Shown piece after piece: positions 30,819-40,094 of a DNA stretch of 40,173 nucleotides. The translations under genes and the position numbers were made by a program. Source of the DNA: Lachnospiraceae bacterium (GTDB lineage: Bacteria > Bacillota > Clostridia > Lachnospirales > Anaerotignaceae). The stretch spans positions 1-40,173 of the forward strand of contig SVDG01000002.1 of assembly GCA_015057875.1 (NCBI GenBank), given 5' to 3'. Every line of letters starts with the position of its first letter. Position 1 is the stretch's first letter. Below the pieces are notes generated by a model. That model saw only the letters and a list, made by a program, of their open reading frames with translations. It was not told the DNA's origin and did no database searches.

Positions 30819-31577
30819 TCACTCATTGTCCAAAATGTAGTTTATCCTTGTGCCCGCCAGCACACAGAAGCTACTGAAATAAACCCACACAAGAAAAGCC
30901 ATAAGTGAACCAAAAGAGCCGTAAACTATACTGTATTTATTAAACGTATTTACATAAAACGAAAAAGCTATACTACCAGTATGCCACAAAAGAGAGGATG
31001 CTACAGCACCCTTATATATTCTTTTAAAGGGTCTTTTCGCTCCCGTTCTGAAAATAAAAGCAATAAGCACAAGCATAGCGGCACAAGGAGTAAAGTATTT
31101 TATATATCTTCCCAGAAGATCCCCAAGGAGCACAACTATCATATCTCCGCCTATCACCATTCCCACAACAGTAAAAACAAGCACCAGAAGCAAAAGCAAG
31201 GTGTATATAAACACCTGTAAATTTTTCTTTATAAAATGCATACCCTCCTTTATACCATAAACCTTACGTATATCCCAAAGTATAAATTTAACTGCCCTGA
31301 AAGGCATATAAAAAAACGCAAACGATACAGCGGAAAGCATAGTTATTTCAGGATAGGCCGAAACATGATCTATATACATTTCAACAATATCCGCCGTAAC
31401 AGCAGGAAGAAGGGCTATAAGCTTTTCTATCTGCCCGCTGTAGGATTTAAGCACTATATTAAAAACACCGATAACAGGAAAAACAGAAAACAAAAGATAA
31501 TAGGCAAGAGCCGCACTCCTTCCACCTGTTTCATTTTCAAAAATACAGTCTTTAAGTTTTTTGATAAATCCCGCCAA
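30819..31577 (-). CDS. YihY/virulence factor BrkB family membrane protein
   Basis: A 252-residue protein with six transmembrane helices and the family signature SAALAYYLLFSVFPV near the N-terminus, ending in YGSFGSLMAFLVWVYFSSFCVLAGTRINY. Once called RNase BN by mistake, the family is now seen as membrane proteins of unknown function, possibly transporters. The start is a TTG at 31577 with GAGGAG eight bases upstream. It ends just before the marR promoter. Confidence 0.9.
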   Translation of the reverse strand: MAGFIKKLKDCIFENETGGRSAALAYYLLFSVFPVIGVFNIVLKSYSGQIEKLIALLPAVTADIVEMYIDHVSAYPEITMLSAVSFAFFYMPFRAVKFILWDIRKVYGIKEGMHFIKKNLQVFIYTLLLLLVLVFTVVGMVIGGDMIVVLLGDLLGRYIKYFTPCAAMLVLIAFIFRTGAKRPFKRIYKGAVASSLLWHTGSIAFSFYVNTFNKYSIVYGSFGSLMAFLVWVYFSSFCVLAGTRINYILDNE

Positions 31578-31600
31578 AGGCTCATCTCCTCAAAAATAAA

Positions 31601-31795
31601 ACAGCAGGTTTATCTATCTACTCCCTAATAAGAAAACATAAAGAACTGAAATAGATGATTTTCTGCGTATTCACGGAAGTTTCCCGCAGGCGTTCTTTGA
31701 CTTAGGCCGTCAAGAGGAACTGACAAAGAAGACGCAAAAATCAGCATTTCCAGAATTTTTGTTTTCTTATTAGGGGGTAGCTTTACCCCTGCTGT
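31601..31795. repeat. 195-bp long imperfect inverted repeat (hairpin element)
   Basis: The two ends (ACAGCAGG at 31601-31608, CCTGCTGT at 31788-31795) are inverted. A perfect 15-bp arm CCCTAATAAGAAAAC (31623-31637) matches 31761-31775. Similarity continues inward through about 30 more bases. The centre also folds (GCGTTCTTTG with CAAAGAAGACGC, TTGAC with GTCAA). The whole stretch between leuB and the YihY gene can form one long hairpin. It contains no gene and looks like a MITE or structured RNA; no clear target duplication is seen. Confidence 0.7.
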
Positions 31796-31859
31796 CTATT
31801 AAATCTTTTGTCTTTTGTATTTTAATATGTTTTATCTTTAGTATGTATCTTAAGCCGTT

Positions 31860-32933
31860 TTAAAATTCGGCACAGATAGCGTCACCCATCTCTTTTGTTC
31901 CCACAAGGGTCATTCCCTCGCTCATTATGTCGGGTGTTCTCAAGCCCTTATCGAGCACTTTTGTAACCGCCGCCTCAATAGCCTCTGCCTCTTTTGTGAG
32001 ACTAAAGGAATATCTCATCATCATAGCAACTGAAAGTATTGTTGCGATAGGGTTAGCTTTGTTTTCACCTGCAATATCAGGTGCGGAGCCATGGATAGGC
32101 TCATACATACCGGGGTTAGCCTTGCCCATACTTGCTGAAGGAAGCATACCGATAGAGCCTGTGATCTGGCTTGCTTCATCGGATAAAATATCTCCGAACA
32201 TATTGCTTGTAACGATCACATCAAACTGTCTGGGGTTACGCACAAGCTGCATAGCCGCGTTATCAACATACATATGTGTAAGTGTTACCTCGGGATATTC
32301 TTCTGCGACATTATTAACTATTTTTCTCCATAATCTTGAGCTTTCAAGCACGTTTGCTTTATCAACGCTTGTAAGGTTTTTGTTCCTCTTCATAGCCGCA
32401 TCAAAGGCAAAGCGTGCGATCCTTTCTATCTCATATTCGCTGTATGTTTCAACGTCAAAGGCTTCGTTTCCGTATTTGCCCTCACGATAGCCTCTTTCTC
32501 CAAAGTAAATACCGCCTGTAAGTTCTCTTACTACCATTATGTCAAAGCTGTCACCTGTTATCTCTTTTTTAAGAGGACAGGCATCAGCAAGAGCCTTATG
32601 CATTATGGCAGGCCTTAAATTAACGTAGAGACCGAGATTTTCTCTTATGCCAAGAAGTGCCCTCTCGGGTCTTTTTGAACCCTCCATATTATCCCATTTA
32701 GGTCCCCCTACAGCACCTAAAAGAACAGCATCGCTGCATTTACATTTATTAAGGCTTTCTTCGGGAAGAGCCTCGCCAAATTTATCTATAGCCGCTCCTC
32801 CTGCATACACTTCATCAAAAATAAACTTATGTCCGAATTTTTCTCCAACGACTTCAAGTACCTTTAAAGCCTCAGCTGTTATTTCGGGACCAATACCGTC
32901 ACCGGCAACAACTGCTATTTTATATTCTCCCAT
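31860..32933 (-). CDS. leuB: 3-isopropylmalate dehydrogenase
   Basis: A 357-residue NAD-dependent dehydrogenase: [10 protein letters not shown] near the N-terminus, the [23 protein letters not shown] region, [13 protein letters not shown], the [12 protein letters not shown] catalytic Lys helix, YVDNAAMQL, and the [12 protein letters not shown] to [11 protein letters not shown] core. It converts 3-isopropylmalate to the 2-oxoisocaproate precursor in leucine synthesis. The ATG at 32933 lies eight bases after GGGAGGA. It is the last gene of leuACDB, 16 bases after leuD. The inverted-repeat element follows it. Confidence 0.96.
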   Translation of the reverse strand: MGEYKIAVVAGDGIGPEITAEALKVLEVVGEKFGHKFIFDEVYAGGAAIDKFGEALPEESLNKCKCSDAVLLGAVGGPKWDNMEGSKRPERALLGIRENLGLYVNLRPAIMHKALADACPLKKEITGDSFDIMVVRELTGGIYFGERGYREGKYGNEAFDVETYSEYEIERIARFAFDAAMKRNKNLTSVDKANVLESSRLWRKIVNNVAEEYPEVTLTHMYVDNAAMQLVRNPRQFDVIVTSNMFGDILSDEASQITGSIGMLPSASMGKANPGMYEPIHGSAPDIAGENKANPIATILSVAMMMRYSFSLTKEAEAIEAAVTKVLDKGLRTPDIMSEGMTLVGTKEMGDAICAEF

Positions 32934-32949
32934 TTCAAGTATCCTCCCA

Positions 32950-33441
32950 TTATTTAAGCTTTTCTTTTGTATATTCAACAAGACCGCCCTGTGCCATTAT
33001 CTTCTGCATAAACTCGGGGAACGGTGCTGCCTGATAGGTATGTCCCTTTGTTTCGTTTGTTATTATTCCTGTTTTAAAGTCAACTGATACCTTATCTCCT
33101 GCCTCAATATCCTCAGCAGCTGCCTCACATTCCATAATGGGAAGGCCAATATTTATTGCATTACGATAGAATATCCTTGCAAATGTTGAAGCTATAACAC
33201 AGCTTACACCCGCACATTTGATAGCGAGAGGTGCATGCTCTCTTGAAGAGCCACAGCCGAAGTTCTTTTTAGCAACGATAATGTCACCTTTTTCAACAAC
33301 ACCCGCAAATTCGGGGTCAATATCTATCATACAATATTTTGCAAGCTCCTCACCCGAAGATACGTTAAGGTATCTTGCAGGGATTATAACGTCTGTATCC
33401 ACATTATCGCCATATTTATAAACTTTTCCGCAAGCATCCAT
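32950..33441 (-). CDS. leuD: 3-isopropylmalate dehydratase small subunit
   Basis: A 163-residue swivel subunit with [19 protein letters not shown], the substrate loop [14 protein letters not shown] and the [15 protein letters not shown]-type strand. The length is that of the clostridial/archaeal short LeuD. It pairs with LeuC to isomerise 2- to 3-isopropylmalate. Its ATG overlaps the leuC TAA by one base, giving tight coupling and matched subunit amounts. Confidence 0.96.
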   Translation of the reverse strand: MDACGKVYKYGDNVDTDVIIPARYLNVSSGEELAKYCMIDIDPEFAGVVEKGDIIVAKKNFGCGSSREHAPLAIKCAGVSCVIASTFARIFYRNAINIGLPIMECEAAAEDIEAGDKVSVDFKTGIITNETKGHTYQAAPFPEFMQKIMAQGGLVEYTKEKLK

Positions 33442-34715
33442 TATTCTTCTCCTCCTAACTCATCGGGTCCCGCAAGTTTGCCTAAGATAGCTGATGCCGC
33501 CGCAACAGCAGGGCTTGCAAGATATATTTCACTTTCAGTATGTCCCATTCTTCCAACGAAGTTTCTGTTTGTTGTTGAAACTGCTCTTTCTCCTGCCGCA
33601 AGGATACCCATATGTCCTCCAAGGCAGGGGCCGCAGGTAGGTGTTGAGAAAATAGCACCTGCTTTGATTATATCTTCAACATATCCCGCTTTTACGCAAT
33701 CAAGATATATCTGCTGTGTTGCAGGGATAACGATAGTTCTTACATCTCTATGTACCTTTTTGCCCCTTAAGATATCAGCAGCGATCTTCATGTCCTCAAA
33801 TCTTCCGTTTGTGCAGCTGCCGATAACTACCTGGTCTATTTTTATCTCTTCAGTTACCTCATCAATAGTTTTTGTGTTCTCGGGAAGATGAGGGAACGCA
33901 ACCGTAGGACGAAGAGAAGAAAGATCGATAGTATACTCCTCGCAGTATACAGCATCCTCATCAGGCTCATATACCTTAAATTCCTTTGTAGTATGCTCTT
34001 TTGCGTATTCAATAGTCTTTTCATCAACGATAAATATTCCGTTCTTTCCGCCTGCCTCTATAGCCATATTAGCCATTGCAAATCTGTCATCCATTGAAAG
34101 ATACTGTATGCCGTCACCCATAAATTCCATTGATTTATATAAGGCACCATCAACGCCTATCATGCCGATAATATGTAAAATGATGTCTTTACCGCTTATC
34201 CATTTCGCAGGCTTGCCTGTAAGGTTAAATTTAATAGCCTCGGGAACCTTAAACCACGCCTCGCCTGTTGCCATACCGATAGCCATATCTGTTGAGCCTA
34301 TACCTGTTGAAAAAGCACCTAAAGCACCGTATGTACAAGTATGGCTGTCTGCACCGATAATAACCTCTCCGGGTGCTACGATACCTTTTTCAGGAAGGAG
34401 TGCGTGCTCAATACCCATTTCACCTACATCAAAAAAGTTTGTGATATCCTTTTCCCTTGCAAATGTCCTGCAGGCTTTACACTGTTCTGCCGCCTTAATA
34501 TCTTTATTGGGTGTAAAGTGGTCTAAAACTATAACTACCTTATCCTTATCAAAAACACTCTTTGCTCCTGTTTTGTTAAACTCGGGCACAGCAACAGCTG
34601 TTGTGATATCGTTACCCATAACTATATCAAGCTTTGCCTGAATGAGCTGGCCGGGTTCTACCTTATCAAGCCCCGCATGAGCTGCAAGTATTTTTTGTGT
34701 CATTGTCATTCCCAT
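33441..34715 (-). CDS. leuC: 3-isopropylmalate dehydratase large subunit
   Basis: A 424-residue aconitase-family subunit of the short type used with the 163-residue LeuD. It shows [26 protein letters not shown], and the cluster motif [12 protein letters not shown]; its cysteines, with the SCTNG cysteine, hold the [4Fe-4S] cluster. AAGGAGG lies nine bases before the ATG at 34715. It is 14 bases after leuA. Confidence 0.96.
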   Translation of the reverse strand: MGMTMTQKILAAHAGLDKVEPGQLIQAKLDIVMGNDITTAVAVPEFNKTGAKSVFDKDKVVIVLDHFTPNKDIKAAEQCKACRTFAREKDITNFFDVGEMGIEHALLPEKGIVAPGEVIIGADSHTCTYGALGAFSTGIGSTDMAIGMATGEAWFKVPEAIKFNLTGKPAKWISGKDIILHIIGMIGVDGALYKSMEFMGDGIQYLSMDDRFAMANMAIEAGGKNGIFIVDEKTIEYAKEHTTKEFKVYEPDEDAVYCEEYTIDLSSLRPTVAFPHLPENTKTIDEVTEEIKIDQVVIGSCTNGRFEDMKIAADILRGKKVHRDVRTIVIPATQQIYLDCVKAGYVEDIIKAGAIFSTPTCGPCLGGHMGILAAGERAVSTTNRNFVGRMGHTESEIYLASPAVAAASAILGKLAGPDELGGEE

Positions 34716-34729
34716 TGTAATTATCCTCC

Positions 34730-36445
34730 TTAGGCATTGATTTTGATATTAGGCATAACTGAAGGCTTGATAACATTGCCTTTTTCCTTCTCGCCATCAA
34801 TATATTTGTTAAACGCACTTACTATACCACGAAGTGAAGATTTTGAAATATTCTTTGATGTTCCTGCACCGTAGTAACTGTCTTCCGCACCCTTTATCTC
34901 GATATAGCTTATAGCACGGGCCTCAGTACCGTATTCAAGTGAGTGCTGACGGTAGTCAACAACAACAAAAGGTCTGTCAAAGAAGCCGATAAGGGCATTA
35001 CAGAAGCCATTGATAACACCGTTTCCTCTGCCGCTTATTTTATATTCAAGGCCGTTGAAGGTTATATCTGCATTTACCTCAACGATGTCTATATCGATAG
35101 TTTTTTCTGTATATCTTTCAAGCTGAACGTGTGTCCTTATATCAACATACTCCTTGTTGAATACTTCATAGATCTTGTTTGATGAAACCTCTGCATGGTT
35201 AACGTCTGATATCCTTGTTATAAGAAGACTGAGATCCTGCTGGAAGCCCTTGGGAAGATGAAGTCCATAACACTGTTCAAGCACAAAGGCAACTCCACCC
35301 TTTCCGGACTGGCTGTTGATACGAATAATAGGGTCGTAATTTCTTCCAACGTCCATGGGGTCGATAGGAAGATAAGGAACAGCCCATGTTTCCACTCCTC
35401 TTTCCTTGTATTTTTCCATACCCTTTCTGATGGCATCCTGATGAGAGCCGGAGAAGGCTGTATAAACAAGGTCACCTGCGTAAGGATGTCTGGGATGGAC
35501 CATAATACCTGTAGACCTCTGATAAATATCAATGGCCTCATTGATGTTTTCAAAATCAAGTTCAGGATCAACGCCCTGTGAGAAAAGGTTAAGTGCCATA
35601 TTTAAAATATCCGCATTTCCTGTTCTTTCTCCGTTTCCGAAAAGAGTTCCCTCTACCCTGTCAGCACCTGCCATAACACCAAGCTCTGATGATGCTACCG
35701 CTGTACCTCTGTCATTATGCGCATGTAAGCTTACTAAAATACTGTCACGTCTTTCAAGATGCTCGCACATATATTCTATCTGGTCAGCGTAAATGTTGGG
35801 TGTTGACATCTCAACGGTTGAAGGAAGGTTGATTATCATTTTCTTCTCAGGTGTAGGTTCAAATACATCTGCCACGGCGTTACATATCCTTGCTGCAAAA
35901 TCCATTTCTGTTCCTGTGAAGCTTTCGGGTGAATATTCAAAAACAAAGTTTGTTTCCGGATATTTTTCAACCTCTTCCATAATCATTTTTGCACCCTCTA
36001 CAGCAAGCTCAACAGTCTGGTCCATTGTAAAATCAAAAACAACGTCCCTCTGTAATGTACTTGTTGAATTATAAAGATGAACGATCGCATTTTTAGCTCC
36101 CTTAAGGGCTTCAAATGTACGTTTGATGATATGTTCTCTTGACTGTGTGAGCACCTGAATAGTAACGTCATCAGGTATAAGGTCTTCCTCTATAAGTGCC
36201 CTTGTAAATTCATATTCGGTATCACTTGCCGCAGGGAAGCCAACCTCTATATGCTTGAAACCAATCTTAACAAGGAACCTGAAGAAATCAAGCTTCTGCT
36301 CAAGGCTCATAGGTATTTCAAGAGCCTGGTTTCCGTCTCTTAAGTCAACACTGCACCAGATAGGCGCTTTTTCTATCACATTGTCGGGCCATTTACGGTT
36401 AGGCATTTTCATCTGTGGGTAAGGTACATATTTACTGAATTTCAT
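34730..36445 (-). CDS. leuA: 2-isopropylmalate synthase (long type)
   Basis: A 571-residue enzyme that condenses acetyl-CoA with 2-ketoisovalerate, the committed and feedback-inhibited step of leucine synthesis. It has the metal and substrate motif DLRDGNQ (34-40), [40 protein letters not shown], and a C-terminal LeuA regulatory domain (about 440-560) that should bind leucine. Length and N-terminus fit the LeuA2-like long form. Expression is controlled by the T-box leader that ends shortly before its ribosome site (AGGAGG). Confidence 0.96.
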   Translation of the reverse strand: MKFSKYVPYPQMKMPNRKWPDNVIEKAPIWCSVDLRDGNQALEIPMSLEQKLDFFRFLVKIGFKHIEVGFPAASDTEYEFTRALIEEDLIPDDVTIQVLTQSREHIIKRTFEALKGAKNAIVHLYNSTSTLQRDVVFDFTMDQTVELAVEGAKMIMEEVEKYPETNFVFEYSPESFTGTEMDFAARICNAVADVFEPTPEKKMIINLPSTVEMSTPNIYADQIEYMCEHLERRDSILVSLHAHNDRGTAVASSELGVMAGADRVEGTLFGNGERTGNADILNMALNLFSQGVDPELDFENINEAIDIYQRSTGIMVHPRHPYAGDLVYTAFSGSHQDAIRKGMEKYKERGVETWAVPYLPIDPMDVGRNYDPIIRINSQSGKGGVAFVLEQCYGLHLPKGFQQDLSLLITRISDVNHAEVSSNKIYEVFNKEYVDIRTHVQLERYTEKTIDIDIVEVNADITFNGLEYKISGRGNGVINGFCNALIGFFDRPFVVVDYRQHSLEYGTEARAISYIEIKGAEDSYYGAGTSKNISKSSLRGIVSAFNKYIDGEKEKGNVIKPSVMPNIKINA

Positions 36446-36481
36446 TATAATTTCCTCCTGTTAAAACAAATTAAAAGTAAC

Positions 36482-36519
36482 AAAAAAGCCTTTCATCTCT
36501 TGTTACAGAGACGAAAGGC
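36482..36519 (-). terminator. T-box regulatory terminator
   Basis: GCCTTTCATCTCT (36488-36500) pairs with 36507-36519, followed on the minus strand by six T at 36482-36487. It competes with the antiterminator formed by the T-box sequence. Confidence 0.9.
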
Positions 36520-36767
36520 ATTATATACATTCCGCGGTACCACTCTTGTTCATTCCTTATGGAACACACTCATAGGATACAGATATATCCCGTCCGCTGT
36601 ATCGGGCGGCACCCGTTTATACCTACTTGGCTTAAAGCCGTTTTCAGCAAACCACTCCGAGGCGAGTTCAAAATCTCTCACTCTGCTTACTTGCACCAAC
36701 CGTAAGCTCTCTGGGAAAGGATCAAAGTTTACTACTCCTCTTCAACGCGTTAAATCATTTTTCAATT
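36482..36767 (-). promoter_or_regulatory. T-box riboswitch, leucine specifier
   Basis: The leuA leader shows the hallmarks of a T-box. The T-box sequence AGAGTGGTACCGCGGAA is at 36530-36546, which pairs with the uncharged tRNA end. A stem I distal part, GCTTAC/GTAAGC with GGTTGG loop, is near 36676-36708. A specifier-loop GAACTCGCC at 36661-36669 has codon CTC (36664-36666, Leu). Uncharged tRNA-Leu should stabilise the antiterminator and switch on leuACDB. Regulation mode is family knowledge; the codon is read directly. Confidence 0.93.
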
Positions 36768-36773
36768 ATTACA

Positions 36774-36802
36774 AATTTAGCACACTAAAGAGCCTTTGTC
36801 AA
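36774..36802 (-). promoter_or_regulatory. leuA: Promoter of the leu operon
   Basis: On the minus strand a perfect TTGACA (36797-36802), 17 bases, TAAATT (36774-36779). The -35 lies only 8 bases from the stop of the preceding DUF1576 gene, which reads in the same direction with no terminator between. Confidence 0.8.
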
Positions 36803-36810
36803 CCCATTTT

Positions 36811-38100
36811 TTATTTATCTTCTTTTTTTATCATGCTGGGTGACGGCTCACTATATGTATTGGGTTTTTTGATTACCTCTCTTAAAACAACAAACATAAC
36901 TATACATAAAAGACCTGCACAGTATCCGTTATTGTAAAGGTTTGCACCTGAGTAGCCAAGGCCCGCATTCTGCACAACAGATGAATGTAAGAAGCCTGCG
37001 ATTATACCGGGTATAATGCCGTATGTACCCGCTATAGGTGCTAAAGTTGTGCCGAACATTGCGGCAAACTGTGAGCCGGGGGCTGTAATTGACCACTGTT
37101 TTGTAAGTCCACCAACAGCAACACCGATCATAATAGGAATAATGTTCTTTGCATGCTTGCCCTGACCACCAAAGCCCATAACAGTAAATATAGCACCTAC
37201 TGTTGCACCGTTGATGTGTCCTCCAATAAGCAGAAGATAGCTTGTTGCAACAATACCGTTTATACCGATATTAACCATTACAGCTCCAAAACCGTCAAGG
37301 TCACAAAAATCATCTGCAGGATTTCCGGGGCGTTTAAGTATGTTAAAGAAGTTTTTAATGGCATTTTCCTTATCCATTATTATGCCTATGATTATAAACA
37401 CAGCACATGTTACATACATAAGTACGCCAAGGCTGAAGTTATATTCTGTAGCCCAGATAGTATCTGTTGAGAATACCACTCCATAGCTTTTAAACACAGG
37501 AACGATAACAAGAGCTATAAGACCAACCGTAAAACCAAGATTATAAAGGCTCATGCCGTGTAAAAGTGTAGCTGTGTGGGCACTTAAAATAGGTGCAACA
37601 TAGCCGATGATAATACCTACTATAAGACCGATAGCCATCCATTTAGGATCAAGATAGCCGGGATAGAAAAAAAGTGTACTTACTATAGGGCCGATAGCCG
37701 CCGCAAGGAGACCGGGTATAACAACTGTACCGAATTTTACCTTTCTTACCTTGCAGTTTATAAAAGCACCAAGCATTATAGGCCACATATTGAATATATT
37801 TTTACCGAAAAGGGCGAACCCTGACATAAGGCCAATAACAAATATAGCCTTACCCTTAAGAGGAATATTGGCTATCCTCAAAAGCTCCGCCGAAAAAAGT
37901 GTTACAAGAGCCGCATTGGTAAATGACGCCGCTATACCCGCAAGGCCAACATAGTCTGTTATAAGTATATCGTTAGCCCAGATTATAGCCTTAAGCCCCT
38001 CCGGTATAGTTCTGAAATCTCCCATAAAAATTGCTACTAAAAAAAGATAAAGTGCAAATATATAGAAAGGAAGATACTCTTTAACTGTCCTTCTTTCCAT
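36811..38100 (-). CDS. DUF1576 multi-spanning membrane protein
   Basis: A 429-residue protein with about 11-12 transmembrane helices, matching the uncharacterised DUF1576 family. It shows an internal duplication: GKNIFNMWPIMLG (99-111) and AKNIIPIMIG (317-326); GPIVSTLFFYPG (137-148) and APIAGTYGIIPG (354-365); LYNLGFTVGL (185-194) and LYNNGYCAGL (388-397). Such two-fold repeats are usual in transporters; substrate unknown. GGAGGG lies six bases before the ATG at 38100. It is divergent from the Ldh2-type dehydrogenase and sits upstream of the leu operon. Confidence 0.85.
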   Translation of the reverse strand: MERRTVKEYLPFYIFALYLFLVAIFMGDFRTIPEGLKAIIWANDILITDYVGLAGIAASFTNAALVTLFSAELLRIANIPLKGKAIFVIGLMSGFALFGKNIFNMWPIMLGAFINCKVRKVKFGTVVIPGLLAAAIGPIVSTLFFYPGYLDPKWMAIGLIVGIIIGYVAPILSAHTATLLHGMSLYNLGFTVGLIALVIVPVFKSYGVVFSTDTIWATEYNFSLGVLMYVTCAVFIIIGIIMDKENAIKNFFNILKRPGNPADDFCDLDGFGAVMVNIGINGIVATSYLLLIGGHINGATVGAIFTVMGFGGQGKHAKNIIPIMIGVAVGGLTKQWSITAPGSQFAAMFGTTLAPIAGTYGIIPGIIAGFLHSSVVQNAGLGYSGANLYNNGYCAGLLCIVMFVVLREVIKKPNTYSEPSPSMIKKEDK

Positions 38101-38245
38101 TGTTATCCCTCCATGATCCATTGTTAAAATAAAAAATACTTATAGATTATATCATTTTAATAACCCTTCAACAACAAAAACCGACATATTTTTTCTGGCA
38201 AAACCTTGTTAATATAATTTTGCTTTAGGATAGTAAAGTTTTATG

Positions 38246-38274
38246 TTGATTTTACCATTAAAAGCGTTTATTAT
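38246..38274 (+). promoter_or_regulatory. Promoter of the Ldh2-type dehydrogenase
   Basis: TTGATT (38246-38251), 17 bases, TATTAT (38269-38274), then AAGGAG just before the ATG at 38310. The rest of the 210-base divergent region is AT-rich with no clear operator. Confidence 0.65.
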
Positions 38275-38309
38275 TGTAGAATAAATCTTTTTATAAAGGA
38301 GAAGTAAAA

Positions 38310-39434
38310 ATGGCATACTACAGATTCCCTTACGAATCTCTTGATAGATTCTGTACAGACGCGTTCAAGGCTATGGGCTACAGCGAAAGCGAAAGTAAAA
38401 TAATAACAGACGTGCTGCTTATGAGCGACCTTTACGGCATTGAGTCCCACGGTGTTTCAAGGATCATCAGATATTCAAAAACCGTTGAAAAAGACCTTGT
38501 TGATACAAATGCAAAGGCTGAAATAATAAAAGAAACACCCGTAAGCTGTGTTATAGATGCCCACAAATGTATGGGCCAGCTTGCAAGCCACCTTGCAATG
38601 GAAAAGGCTATAGAAAAAGCAAAAACAACAGGCATCGGTATATCTGTTGTTAAAAACTCAAACCACTACGGAATAGCAGGATATTATGCTAAAATGGCCT
38701 GTAACGAAGGTCTCCTTGGCCTTTGTATGACAAACAGCGAGGCAATAATGGTGCCTACCTATGCAAGAAAAGCCGCCCTTGGCAGCAATCCCCTCGCCAT
38801 AGCCTTCCCTGCAGAGCCTTATGACTTCCTTTTTGATGCCTCCACAACTGTTGTAACAAGAGGAAAGCTTGAAATATATAACAAACAGAGTAAACCCGTA
38901 CCCGAAGGCTGGGCACTTGATGCAACAGGCAAAGGCTCAAGCGATGCCGAAGATGTTCTTCTTAACATTGCCAACAAAAATGGCGGCGGTATAACACCCT
39001 TAGGCGGCCTTACAGAGCTTTTAGGCGGACACAAAGGCTATGGTTACGGTATGCTTGTTGAAATATTCTGCTCTATACTTTCAGGCGGAAGCACATCAAA
39101 CCATACATTTGAAGGCGACAGCACAGGAATATGCCATTCATTTATAGCTATAAATCCCGATATTTTCGGAAACAGGGATGAGATCAAAGCACATTTTTCA
39201 GCCTTTCTTCAGGAACTTCGTGATATGCCCAAGGCAGAAGGTGCCGAAAGAATATACACCCATGGCGAAAAAGAAGTTGAAGCTGAAATATACAACCGCA
39301 AAAACGGTATCCCTGTAAATGACGTTACCCTCGGCGAAATGGACGATATTGCAAAGCTTTGCGGACTTAAACTTGAGGATTACCTTGGCTCATTAGAGGG
39401 CAAAATAAGCAAAAAAGACAGTATATATTCATAA
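38310..39434 (+). CDS. Ldh2-family (malate/L-lactate/sulfolactate type) NAD(P) dehydrogenase
   Basis: A 374-residue oxidoreductase of the Ldh2/MDH2 family, unrelated in fold to classical lactate dehydrogenase. Family landmarks are DLYGIESHGVSR with H47, SNHYGIAGYYA with H119, MTNSEAIMVP, GSNPLAIAFP, DASTT and GGHKGYGYGMLVEI. Members reduce 2-oxo acids or related compounds (malate, sulfolactate, ureidoglycolate, piperideine carboxylate), so the substrate cannot be fixed. It is single-gene, with its own promoter and terminator, and divergent from the DUF1576 membrane protein, which may move a related compound. Confidence 0.88.
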   Translation: MAYYRFPYESLDRFCTDAFKAMGYSESESKIITDVLLMSDLYGIESHGVSRIIRYSKTVEKDLVDTNAKAEIIKETPVSCVIDAHKCMGQLASHLAMEKAIEKAKTTGIGISVVKNSNHYGIAGYYAKMACNEGLLGLCMTNSEAIMVPTYARKAALGSNPLAIAFPAEPYDFLFDASTTVVTRGKLEIYNKQSKPVPEGWALDATGKGSSDAEDVLLNIANKNGGGITPLGGLTELLGGHKGYGYGMLVEIFCSILSGGSTSNHTFEGDSTGICHSFIAINPDIFGNRDEIKAHFSAFLQELRDMPKAEGAERIYTHGEKEVEAEIYNRKNGIPVNDVTLGEMDDIAKLCGLKLEDYLGSLEGKISKKDSIYS

Positions 39435-39441
39435 AAAATTT

Positions 39442-39471
39442 ATCTCCCATCATAAGATGGGGGATTTTTTT
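39442..39471 (+). terminator. Intrinsic terminator after the dehydrogenase
   Basis: ATCTCCCATC (39442-39451) pairs with GATGGGGGAT (39456-39465) around ATAA, followed by a run of T. Confidence 0.9.
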
Positions 39472-39722
39472 ATATAACGCTTAAGCAGTAATAATCAGCA
39501 GAAAAGAAAGTATAGAATTAGAAAAACTAAATTTGTAAAAAACTTATATTCTTAAACATTAGAATTTTTGATAAGTTTCTGACTGCTTTTTTGACTACTT
39601 TCTGCTTTTCGTGAACACTTTACACCCTTTTGTGAACACTTTTTACTTGTTTTATCGAACACATTAAAAAGCAATAAATCAAATAAAAAATCCCAAAAAC
39701 CTTGAATTTTCAAGATTAGGAC
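39472..39722. other. Non-coding AT-rich gap with spaced GTGAACAC repeats
   Basis: No gene is seen in these 250 bases. GTGAACACTTT at 39611 and 39632 and a degenerate CGAACACATT at about 39656 are spaced by 21 and 24 bases. A short AT hairpin (CTTGAATTTTCAAG near 39700) may back up the tRNA operon terminator on the minus strand. Confidence 0.5.
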
Positions 39723-39752
39723 AAAAAAATAGCACCCACATTAGTGGATGCT
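39723..39752 (-). terminator. Terminator of the rRNA-tRNA operon
   Basis: AGCACCCAC (39731-39739) pairs with GTGGATGCT (39744-39752), one G-T pair. It is followed on the minus strand by seven T, just after the initiator tRNA. Confidence 0.9.
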
Positions 39753-39757
39753 TGAAA

Positions 39758-39831
<74 letters not shown>

Positions 39832-39844
39832 TCAGTATAAAATA

Positions 39845-39925
39845 TGGGCGGAGAAGGATTCGAACCTTCGAAGCTATCGCAACAGATTTACAGTCTGCCC
39901 CCTTTGGCCGCTCGGGAATCCACCC
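39845..39925 (-). tRNA. tRNA-Tyr (anticodon GTA)
   Basis: An 81-nt class II tRNA with a long variable arm. Acceptor GGGTGGA pairs with TCCGCCC, anticodon loop CTGTAAA gives GTA, T arm GAAGG-TTCGAAT-CCTTC, discriminator A. CCA not encoded. Confidence 0.96.
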
Positions 39926-39938
39926 AAATGAAAAAATA

Positions 39939-40011
39939 AGCCGATGATCGGACTCGAACCGATAACCTGCTGATTACAAGTCAGCTGCTCTGCCAATTGA
40001 GCCACATCGGC
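39939..40011 (-). tRNA. tRNA-Thr (anticodon TGT)
   Basis: A 73-nt cloverleaf: acceptor GCCGATG/CATCGGC, anticodon stem GCTGA/TCAGC with loop CTTGTAA (TGT), T arm ATCGG-TTCGAGT-CCGAT, discriminator T. First tRNA after 23S rRNA; CCA not encoded. Confidence 0.96.
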
Positions 40012-40027
40012 ATAGGGTTTCGTGTAT

Positions 40028-40049
40028 CTGTCAGGATACGCCCTGACAG
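40028..40049 (-). other. Processing hairpin in the 23S-tRNA spacer
   Basis: A perfect 8-bp stem CTGTCAGG/CCTGACAG with a 6-base loop lies between the 23S rRNA end and tRNA-Thr. There is no T-tract, so it is more likely an RNA-processing site than a terminator. Confidence 0.55.
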
Positions 40050-40094
40050 CACCTTCAAAACTGAACATATGTATTCTATCATCAAAATCTCCTT

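Noticed and set aside
31601-31795. CRISPR array or IS remnant at the long inverted repeat
   Set aside because: There are no regularly spaced direct repeats and no transposase fragment; the structure is a single inverted repeat.
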